Source: Aromatoleum sp.
GTDB taxonomy: Bacteria > Pseudomonadota > Gammaproteobacteria > Burkholderiales > Casimicrobiaceae
Length of the DNA: 6,196 nucleotides
Assembly (NCBI GenBank): GCA_010365205.1
Contig: JAAFGU010000152.1
Coordinates: 1-6,196 of the forward strand
Direction of reading: 5' to 3'
Positions 1 through 4,570 of the stretch are shown here, in pieces (position 1 is the stretch's first letter; each line of letters opens with the position of its first letter). Below the pieces are notes generated by a model. That model searched no databases. It worked only from the letters and a program-made list of their open reading frames with translations, and was not told the DNA's origin. The position numbers and the translations under genes were made by a program.

Positions 1-552
1 GGCCTCGGCCGCGAGCTTCGCCGCATGCTCGCGGTAGGCGATCGGCTGCGGCCTTTCGCGAAACACGGCCACGCCGATCACGCCGACGTTGTCGGGGCGG
101 CCGGTGCGCGCCGCGTAGCTGTCCGGCAATTCGGTGAAATAGAACGCCGCGGTGTTCGCAAGGCTCTTGCGCCAGCCGGCGATGTCGAGGCACGAGTAAG
201 GGTCGAGCACGTAGCCCGACTGCGACGGGCCGGCCGTTTCGCCGGTGACGACGTTGACGCCGTCGACACTGGTAACCGCCAGTACCCGGCCGCCTGTCGA
301 GTTGCAGACTCGCACCGCGTACTCCTCGCCGGGGGCCCCGACGACCCAGAATTCGCCGTTTTTCGGATAGGCGGGCTGAACCCGCTGGTCGGCGCGGGTG
401 ACGATCTCGACATTGGCCAGCCGCCCGACGGCGGCGGCGGGGATGGCCGGCAGAGCGACTGCGGCCGCGACCGCAAGAGCGAGCGCATGCTTACGTGTAA
501 GCCGGTGTTGGCGCTGGCGTTCGGGGTGGAATTGGCGCGTGGTGGCGAGCAT
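1..552 (-). CDS. Secreted conserved protein of unknown function (3' end outside window)
   Basis: The frame is open from an ATG at 552 down to base 1 with no stop, giving 184 visible residues; the C-terminus lies beyond the left edge. A GAGG Shine-Dalgarno sequence sits 7 nt before the ATG, which supports this start. Residues 1-21 are basic, residues 22-41 are an Ala/Leu/Val-rich hydrophobic core, and an AxA-type signal peptidase site lies near residue 41, so export to the periplasm is likely. The mature part has conserved-looking blocks: VRVCNSTG (81-88), SVDGVNVV (95-102), GETAGPSQSGY (104-114), AGWRKS (125-130), and LPDSYAARTGRP followed by NVGVIGVAVF (142-164). Cys83 and Cys121 could form a disulfide. 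I associate this pattern with conserved hypothetical proteins of betaproteobacteria but know no function for it. It is transcribed divergently from the sulfur transporter. Third codon positions are strongly GC-rich, as expected of a real gene. Confidence 0.85.
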   Translation of the reverse strand, partial: MLATTRQFHPERQRQHRLTRKHALALAVAAAVALPAIPAAAVGRLANVEIVTRADQRVQPAYPKNGEFWVVGAPGEEYAVRVCNSTGGRVLAVTSVDGVNVVTGETAGPSQSGYVLDPYSCLDIAGWRKSLANTAAFYFTELPDSYAARTGRPDNVGVIGVAVFRERPQPIAYREHAAKLAAEA

Positions 553-576
553 GGTCGATCCTCGGTGGCTTAGGCG

Positions 577-594
577 GCGGCCGGGAGCGGCCGC
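577..594. repeat. GC-rich inverted repeat (hairpin) in the leader of the secreted-protein gene
   Basis: The sequence GCGGCCG-GGAG-CGGCCGC has perfect 7-bp arms and a 4-nt loop. On the minus strand it lies about 25 nt upstream of the secreted-protein ATG, just ahead of its ribosome binding site. It could be a 5'-UTR hairpin or simply a product of local GC richness. No T tract follows on either strand, so it is not an obvious intrinsic terminator. Confidence 0.4.
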
Positions 595-654
595 GTCGTC
601 GATGCTGTAAACGGCGACCTCGACCGTTCGGGGTTACGCCGGTGTGCGGCCCGG

Positions 655-690
655 CCGGATCGTCCGGATCGTCCGGGTCGTCCGGGACGC
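655..690. repeat. Short 9-bp tandem repeat in the divergent intergenic region
   Basis: Two exact copies of CCGGATCGT (655-663, 664-672) are followed by CCGGGTCGT (673-681) and a diverged CCGGGACGC (682-690). Related CGGGACGC and CCGGACGT segments continue to about 713. The array sits between the two divergent genes, in the 553-758 gap where both promoters should lie. No clear regulator site is recognisable in it. Confidence 0.6.
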
Positions 691-746
691 CTCGGGACGC
701 CTCCGGACGTCCGATTGGCGCCCGGGGTCGTGCATTGGGCCCATGC

Positions 747-752
747 GATAAT
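747..752 (+). promoter_or_regulatory. Candidate -10 element implying a leaderless transporter mRNA
   Basis: GATAAT matches the sigma-70 -10 consensus at 5 of 6 positions and ends 6 nt before the transporter ATG, so transcription would start at or within a base or two of the start codon. No purine-rich Shine-Dalgarno sequence precedes the ATG, which fits a leaderless message. No good -35 hexamer stands 16-18 bp upstream, so the call is tentative. Confidence 0.35.
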
Positions 753-758
753 TTCGCG

Positions 759-1865
759 ATGACCGATGTCTCCCATCTCTCCGCGCTCGTCACCGGCTCC
801 GCGTTCGCGCTCGCCGTCGTCTTCGGCGCCGTCGCCAACCGGGTCAGCTTTTGCACCATGGGGGCCGTCACCGACGTGGTGACCTTCGGCGACTGGCGGA
901 GGCTGCGGATGTGGTTTCTCGCCATCGCGGTGGCGACTGCCGGCGCCGGGGCGCTGCGGGCGGCCGGTCTCGTCGACCTGTCGAAGTCGATCTACACCGG
1001 CGCCACCGTCGGCTGGCTGTCGGCGCTGGTCGGCGGCTTCCTGTTCGGTTTCGGCATGACGCTGGCCTCGGGCTGCGGCAGCAAGACGCTGATCCGAGCC
1101 GGCGCCGGCAACCTGAAGTCGCTGGTCGTGCTGCTGTTCCTGGGGGTCTCCGCGTACATGACGCTGAAGGGCGCGTTCGCCCCGTGGCGCGCCAACGGCC
1201 TCGACCCGATCCGTTTGGACGTCGCCGGATTCGGCGCGACGACATCCGATTTGCCGTCGGTCGCGGCGGCGCTGGGCGTACCGGCGGCGAAGCTCTGGCT
1301 GTCTTTTGTCGTCGCGGCGGCGGTCGGTGTGTGGGTGTTCGCCAATCGCGACTTCCGTGCGACGCGCGAGATGATCGTCGGCGGCCTCGTTATCGGCGCG
1401 GTGATCGTCGGCGGCTGGTACGTCTCCGGCAATTTGGGCTATCTCGCCGAGGATCCGGCCACGCTGGAAGAGAAATTCGTCGCGACGAATTCGGGGCGGT
1501 TGGAGTCGTTCAGCTTCGTTGCACCGGTCGCCTATCTGCTCGAACTGCTGCTGTTCTGGACCGACCAGACGCGCGTGCTGACGTTCGGCATTGCCGGCGT
1601 CCTCGGGATGCTCGTCGGTTCGGCCGGCATGGCGCTGGCGACGCGCAAGTTTCGCTGGGAAGGTTTCGCCTCTGTCGAGGATCTCGCGAATCACATCGCC
1701 GGCGGAATACTGATGGGCTTCGGCGGAGTCACTGCGCTGGGCTGCACCATCGGGCAGGGACTGACCGGCATTTCGACGTTGGCGTTGGGCTCGTTCCTCG
1801 CGCTGGGAGCGATCATCGCCGGCTGCGTCGCCGCGGTGAAATACCAGATATGGCGGATGGGGTAG
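759..1865 (+). CDS. YeeE/YedE-family (TsuA-like) sulfur-compound transporter
   Basis: This 368-aa inner-membrane protein belongs to the YeeE/YedE family, whose characterised members take up thiosulfate by relaying it past conserved cysteines. About ten hydrophobic segments are visible, including residues 11-27, 50-70, 85-104, 120-136, 178-195, 205-222, 251-267, 274-294, 311-328 and 340-360. The cysteine signatures are all present: FCTMGAV (Cys32), SGCGSK (Cys106) and LGCTIGQGLTG (Cys329), plus Cys356 near the C-terminus. The ATG at 759 is chosen because family homology begins with the first membrane segment. The 39 codons of open frame upstream run through the 9-bp repeat and look non-coding. 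Many family members sit beside a TusA-like sulfur carrier; none is in this window, so the exact substrate (thiosulfate or another sulfur species) is uncertain. The DUF1178 gene follows after 43 nt. Confidence 0.9.
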   Translation: MTDVSHLSALVTGSAFALAVVFGAVANRVSFCTMGAVTDVVTFGDWRRLRMWFLAIAVATAGAGALRAAGLVDLSKSIYTGATVGWLSALVGGFLFGFGMTLASGCGSKTLIRAGAGNLKSLVVLLFLGVSAYMTLKGAFAPWRANGLDPIRLDVAGFGATTSDLPSVAAALGVPAAKLWLSFVVAAAVGVWVFANRDFRATREMIVGGLVIGAVIVGGWYVSGNLGYLAEDPATLEEKFVATNSGRLESFSFVAPVAYLLELLLFWTDQTRVLTFGIAGVLGMLVGSAGMALATRKFRWEGFASVEDLANHIAGGILMGFGGVTALGCTIGQGLTGISTLALGSFLALGAIIAGCVAAVKYQIWRMG

Positions 1866-1908
1866 GGTGGCGAGTCAACGCAGGATTCCCGCCGGACGTT
1901 CTCTACAC

Positions 1909-2364
1909 ATGATCATTTTCGAACTCGCATGCACGCAAGGTCACCGTTTCGAGGGCTGGTTCGCCTCGGCCGACGACTTCGCGCGTCAGTCGGAAACCGA
2001 TCTCGTCCGCTGCCCGGTCTGCGAGGATCCGAAGATCGTGCGCGTGCCGTCGGCGAAGGTGCGTACCGGCGCAAGGGAAGCGCCCGCTCGCGAAGCCGAA
2101 CCCGCCGCGCCCGCGACGCCCGTCGCGATCGAGCAGACCGTCGCCGGCCTGCCGGCCGAACTCCTGCGCAAGCTGCGCGACGCGGTGAGGAACGCCGAAA
2201 ACGTCGGCCGCCGCTTCCCAGAGGAAGCACGCAAGATCCATTACGACGAAGTGCCCGCGCGGGCCATACGCGGCCAGGCGTCGCGCGAAGAAGCCGAAGC
2301 GCTGCAGGACGAAGGCATCGACTTCGCGTCGTTGCCGCCCTTCCTCACGCGCGATACCCACTGA
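1909..2364 (+). CDS. DUF1178 family zinc-ribbon protein
   Basis: This 151-aa soluble protein matches the DUF1178 family by its opening block (MIIFELACTQGHRFEGWF) and its C-terminal block (ENVGRRFPEEARKIHY, then AIRGQASREEAEAL). Cys8, His12, Cys35 and Cys38 (C-x3-H ... CPVC) form a probable N-terminal zinc ribbon. Residues 49-71 are a low-complexity Ala/Pro/Glu linker, followed by a helical C-terminal half. No biochemical role is established for the family as far as I know. The ATG at 1909 is chosen because the family begins with this MI-x-F motif. A GTG at 1867 in the same frame would add 14 unrelated residues. The Shine-Dalgarno is weak at best (GGA, 12 nt upstream), which may mean coupling to the transporter gene ending 43 nt before. 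Confidence 0.9.
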   Translation: MIIFELACTQGHRFEGWFASADDFARQSETDLVRCPVCEDPKIVRVPSAKVRTGAREAPAREAEPAAPATPVAIEQTVAGLPAELLRKLRDAVRNAENVGRRFPEEARKIHYDEVPARAIRGQASREEAEALQDEGIDFASLPPFLTRDTH

Positions 2365-2414
2365 CGCGCGCGTGGCGGAAGCCAAGTTCGCGCGTTCCGC
2401 GAGCACCGCATCGT

Positions 2415-2444
2415 TTGAGGCGAACGCCTCCGATCGGCTATAAT
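2415..2444 (+). promoter_or_regulatory. Sigma-70 promoter of tRNA-Lys
   Basis: A -35 TTGAGG (2415-2420), an 18-bp spacer and a perfect -10 TATAAT (2439-2444) place the start of transcription near 2451, about 10 nt before the mature tRNA. The bases after the -10 (CGCGCGCC) form a GC-rich discriminator, the feature typical of stable-RNA promoters under ppGpp/DksA (stringent) control. A 14-bp inverted repeat, GAGGCG-AA-CGCCTC (2417-2430), overlaps the -35 and spacer. Confidence 0.8.
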
Positions 2445-2461
2445 CGCGCGCCTTTGCCCGT

Positions 2462-2537
2462 GGGCCGTTAGCTCAGTTGGTAGAGCAGCGGACTTTTAAT
2501 CCGTTGGTCGCAGGTTCGAGTCCCGCACGGCCTACCA
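2462..2537 (+). tRNA. tRNA-Lys (anticodon TTT)
   Basis: This is a 76-nt cloverleaf. The acceptor arm GGGCCGT pairs with ACGGCCT (one G-U), the D-loop is AGCTCAGTTGGTAGAGC, and the anticodon stem GCGGA/TCCGT encloses loop CTTTTAA. The anticodon TTT at 2495-2497 reads lysine codons AAA and AAG. The T-arm is GCAGGTTCGAGTCCCGC. The discriminator A and the CCA end (2535-2537) are encoded in the DNA. The gene is close in sequence to E. coli tRNA-Lys. It stands alone between its own promoter and terminator. No duplicated 3' end, as would mark an integrated element, is visible in the window. Confidence 0.98.
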
Positions 2538-2550
2538 CGTACAAACAGGG

Positions 2551-2583
2551 GGGGTTACGCTCGCGCGTGACCCCTTGTCTTTT
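2551..2583 (+). terminator. Intrinsic terminator of tRNA-Lys
   Basis: GGGGTTACGC (2551-2560) pairs with GCGTGACCCC (2565-2574), a 10-bp stem with one G-U pair and a TCGC tetraloop. A T-rich tract, TTGTCTTTT (2575-2583), follows. It lies 13 nt after the CCA end, the right place to end the tRNA precursor. Confidence 0.88.
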
Positions 2584-2743
2584 GCGCCATAGGAATGCTG
2601 CGGCACTGGACGCCCCGGTTGTTGGCAAGCCGAGACCGCGATCATCCACAATCGCCGGCTGCCTGCGGCCCCTCCGGAGGGGTTGTCCACGCCGGACCGG
2701 GTTGGGTACGATGCAAGACGCTTCGGAGCGGGGAAGGAAGACG
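2584..2743 (+). promoter_or_regulatory. Leader region of the lipid-kinase unit with candidate promoter
   Basis: This stretch holds no convincing gene on either strand. Its notable content is a perfect 14-bp palindrome, CCCCTCCGGAGGGG (2669-2682), directly followed by a plausible sigma-70 promoter: -35 TTGTCC (2683-2688), 18-bp spacer, -10 TACGAT (2707-2712), with predicted start near 2719. The palindrome abuts the -35 and could be an operator. It could alternatively be a weak hairpin that ends read-through from the tRNA side. A purine-rich ribosome binding site, AAGGAAG (2734-2740), follows. Confidence 0.45.
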
Positions 2744-2941
2744 ATGTTGGAGCGACCAGACGCGCTCGCGACGCTGGCCAGAGATTGCGACCGCCGGCAC
2801 CGGCTCGCATCGAAGGCATTGTCGTTCGGCAGCAAGCTGGCCCCCGCACGCGGCGCCGCGCGGCAGTCGCGCGATTGGTCTTGTCCTGATTCGCATGGCG
2901 TCGCCTTCACGCCCGTTCGGCCAACATTCGGACAGGCATGA
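2744..2941 (+). CDS. Possible small protein (65 aa) upstream of the lipid kinase
   Basis: An ATG at 2744 follows AAGGAAG with 5 nt between AAGGA and the ATG, a good Shine-Dalgarno placement, and the candidate promoter lies just upstream. The frame runs 65 codons to TGA at 2939-2941, 13 nt before the lipid-kinase ATG, which would suit translational coupling. The product starts MLERPDALATLARDCDRRHR, is rich in Arg and Ala, and has two cysteines (residues 15 and 50) but no signal peptide or membrane segment. I recognise no family. The codon pattern is acceptable in the first two thirds and less biased toward GC at the end. In GC-rich DNA an open frame of this size can arise by chance, so the region may be only a long 5' leader. 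Confidence 0.35.
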   Translation: MLERPDALATLARDCDRRHRLASKALSFGSKLAPARGAARQSRDWSCPDSHGVAFTPVRPTFGQA

Positions 2942-2954
2942 CGGCTGAGACCCT

Positions 2955-3851
2955 ATGAACGCGCCTGTTCCCGTCATCGTCAATGCCGCCGCCGGCTCGG
3001 CGAGCGAGAGCGAGCTTTCCGCCTTGCTGAAGGGCCACTTCAAGCGGGCCGGAATCGACGCCGACGTCAGGCTCACCCGATCGGGAGCCGATCTCGATCG
3101 CGAAGTTCGTCGGGCGATCGAGTCGAAACCGACGATGATTGTCGTCGGCGGCGGCGACGGCACCCTCAACACCGCGGCGTCACTGCTGGTTCGAAGCGAC
3201 ATCGCGCTGGGTATCCTTCCGCTGGGCACGCTGAATCATCTGGCGAAGGATCTTCATATCCCGCTGGACCTCGCCGGGGCGGTTGCGACGATCGCTGAAG
3301 GTCATACGATCAGGATCGACGTTGGCGCGGTGAACCACCGCTTTTTTATCAATAATTCCGGGCTCGGGCTCTACCCGCAGATGGTGCGAAAACGCGATGC
3401 GGCACGGCTCCGCCTGGGTCACGGCAAGTGGCCCGCGTTCATCTGGGCGACGCTGGCGGTGCTGCGACGCTATCCGTTCATGGACGTCCTGTTGAACGTC
3501 GACGGAGTCGATTTGGTGCGGCGCACGCCCTTCGTTTTTGTCGGCAACAACCAGTACGTGATGGAAGGGTTCAGGATTGGCGAGCGTGCGAGTCTCACGC
3601 AAGGCGAACTCTGCCTGTACGTGGCCCATCGCATCGGCCGGCTCGGGTTATTGCGCCTTTCGCTGCGGGCCTTGTTCGGGCGTCTCGACCAGGGACGAGA
3701 TTTCGACGCTGCGCATGCGAAGAATATCCAGGTGACGACGCCGCGCAAACGCCTCCACGTCTCGACCGACGGCGAAATTTGCAGGATGGATACGCCGCTG
3801 CGCTACTGCTCGGTGCCCGCGGCGCTTTCCGTTGTCGTCCCGCGTCCCTGA
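2955..3851 (+). CDS. Diacylglycerol kinase catalytic-domain (DagK/LCB5/YegS-like) lipid kinase
   Basis: This 298-aa protein shows the DAGK catalytic fold: N-terminal VIVNAAAGS (7-15), the nucleotide-binding loop VVGGGDGTLN (63-72), GILPLGTLNHLAKDL (86-100), INNSGLGLYP (132-141), FVGNN (195-199), and the C-terminal TDGE (271-274), whose acidic residues are conserved in the family. Members phosphorylate diacylglycerol, sphingoid bases or related lipids with ATP at the inner face of the membrane. The exact lipid here cannot be told from sequence. The length is typical of bacterial DgkB/YegS-like proteins, and no membrane segment is present. The ATG at 2955 is the first possible start, because an in-frame TGA lies at 2946-2948. 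A weak GAGA motif precedes it by 4 nt, and initiation may depend on the small ORF upstream. The gene ends 62 nt before the tandem hairpin array. Confidence 0.92.
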   Translation: MNAPVPVIVNAAAGSASESELSALLKGHFKRAGIDADVRLTRSGADLDREVRRAIESKPTMIVVGGGDGTLNTAASLLVRSDIALGILPLGTLNHLAKDLHIPLDLAGAVATIAEGHTIRIDVGAVNHRFFINNSGLGLYPQMVRKRDAARLRLGHGKWPAFIWATLAVLRRYPFMDVLLNVDGVDLVRRTPFVFVGNNQYVMEGFRIGERASLTQGELCLYVAHRIGRLGLLRLSLRALFGRLDQGRDFDAAHAKNIQVTTPRKRLHVSTDGEICRMDTPLRYCSVPAALSVVVPRP

Positions 3852-3855
3852 TAGC

Positions 3856-3899
3856 GCGAGCCGGAAATTCGCACGACAGTTCGCCGCGGCTCGTTGGCC
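3856..3899. repeat. Inverted repeat after the lipid-kinase stop codon
   Basis: CGAGCCG shortly after the lipid-kinase TGA and CGGCTCG about 30 nt later are exact reverse complements with 7-bp arms. No T tract follows, so it is a weak hairpin at best rather than a canonical terminator. It lies between the gene end and the tandem array. Confidence 0.3.
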
Positions 3900-3913
3900 C
3901 CGCCAGGCGCCCC

Positions 3914-4000
3914 GGCACCTTCATGTGCCCTGGCACCTTCATGTGCCCTGGCACCTTCATGTGCCCTGGCACCTTCAGGTGCCCTGGCACCTTCAGGTGC
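3914..4000. repeat. 18-bp tandem repeat array of hairpin units between convergent genes
   Basis: There are 4.8 head-to-tail copies of GGCACCTTCATGTGCCCT: copies start at 3914, 3932, 3950, 3968 and 3986, the last cut after 15 bases. Copies 1-3 read CATGTG and copies 4-5 read CAGGTG, a single base change; otherwise the copies are identical. Each unit is an inverted repeat: GGCAC/GTGCC in copies 1-3, and GGCACCT-TC-AGGTGCC with 7-bp arms in copies 4-5. The unit junctions are also palindromic (GTGCC-CT-GGCAC), so two alternative registers of hairpins are possible. The array sits between the lipid kinase (plus strand) and the 147-aa protein (minus strand), and its right end nearly touches the stop codon of the latter. 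It could act as a two-way transcription barrier or mRNA 3'-end stabiliser. Confidence 0.95.
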
Positions 4001-4001
4001 T

Positions 4002-4445
4002 TCAGCCTCGTTTGCCCGTGTCCCGGTACCCGTGGATGACCGCCGGATGCAGGTCGTCGTAATGGAGCCGAAGCGTGAGCAGCTCGCCGAGAATCCGGGT
4101 GGGGAAGCCTTCGCGGCCGCTCCGACGGTCGATGAGGAGGTCATCCATCTGCGCGCGAAACGCTTTCGGGTCGTTCCACGCGCCCGCCATCGAGTTCGCG
4201 ATCCGCGGAAAGTGCCGCAAAAGGTCGAGAGGCTGGACATTTGGCGGCAGCGAAGCGACCCATTTGAGGGTCGGCGCGAACGGTTGATCGCTCGGCGCCA
4301 GCCTGCGCAGCCGCGCCCCGGAGTCCTCGGCACGCGGCGCAGTCCCCGGCGATTCCTGCGCAGAGACGTTGTTATCGGTCGGCTTCGGCGGATCGACTAG
4401 ATAGTTGCCGTAGGTTCCACGATCGCGATTGCGGTATATCGACAT
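4002..4445 (-). CDS. Conserved-looking hypothetical protein (147 aa)
   Basis: I do not recognise a named family. The product is soluble, with no signal peptide or membrane segment. Residues 1-52 are polar and look disordered (rich in Pro, Arg, Asp, Asn). Residues 55-135 look like a compact, mainly helical domain: FAPTLKWVASLPPNVQPLDL, then LLRHFPRIANSMAGAW, DDLLIDRRSGREGFP and ILGELLTLRLHYDDLHP. Third codon positions are strongly GC-rich throughout, which supports a real gene over its overlapping frames. The ATG at 4445 gives the best domain length but has only a poor Shine-Dalgarno (GGATGG immediately upstream). The stop codon (4002-4004) lies at the edge of the 18-bp repeat array. The peptidase gene ends 125 nt upstream on the same strand, so co-transcription is possible. 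I have an impression of similar uncharacterised proteins in betaproteobacteria. Confidence 0.75.
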   Translation of the reverse strand: MSIYRNRDRGTYGNYLVDPPKPTDNNVSAQESPGTAPRAEDSGARLRRLAPSDQPFAPTLKWVASLPPNVQPLDLLRHFPRIANSMAGAWNDPKAFRAQMDDLLIDRRSGREGFPTRILGELLTLRLHYDDLHPAVIHGYRDTGKRG

Positions 4446-4570
4446 CCATCCATGCTAGCAAGAATCAGTCTCGAATCATGCTTTCCGGAGGAGCCGATCG
4501 GGCACCCGGACGTTGCGGACCGACAAGCGGTTCTCCGGGCGCGGGAGCGGGCGCGCACATGCCGCCTCGC

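Noticed and set aside
25..573. 182-aa ORF on the plus strand at the left end
   Set aside because: It is antisense to the secreted-protein gene, which has a signal peptide, a ribosome binding site and structured motifs; the plus-strand product has none.
642..758. Upstream start for the transporter adding 39 residues
   Set aside because: The extra residues (GSSGSSGSSG and similar) come from the 9-bp DNA repeat, and family homology starts with the first membrane segment after the ATG at 759.
570..1694. 374-aa ORF on the minus strand opposite the sulfur transporter
   Set aside because: Its translation is a low-complexity Arg/Gln/Asp/Glu-rich sequence typical of the antisense of a GC-rich gene, and the opposite strand encodes a clear membrane protein with family cysteine motifs.
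2462..2537. tRNA-Lys as an integration site for a mobile element
   Set aside because: No copy of the tRNA 3' end appears elsewhere in the window, and no integrase or phage-like gene is present downstream.
2473..2941. Long ORFs on both strands running through the tRNA (154 aa on plus, 136-145 aa on minus)
   Set aside because: The peptides encoded over the tRNA (for example MVEQRTFNPLVAGSSPARPT and GRAGLEPATNGL) are well-known false proteins produced by translating tRNA genes. Only the part from 2744 on the plus strand is kept, at low confidence.
3914..4000. CRISPR array
   Set aside because: The units are 18 bp and directly contiguous, with no unique spacers, and no cas gene is present.
3803..4400. 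Repeat proteins read across the 18-bp array (for example ALAPSCALAPS on plus, EGARAHEGARAH on minus)
   Set aside because: An 18-bp unit keeps any frame open in all copies. These frames overlap the better-supported lipid kinase and 147-aa genes and show no other protein-like features.
4446..4570. Promoter or terminator between the peptidase and the 147-aa gene
   Set aside because: A TAGCAT sequence lies near the start of the 147-aa gene on the minus strand, but no matching -35 is found 16-18 bp upstream, and no stem followed by a T tract is visible. Nothing in this gap can be supported.
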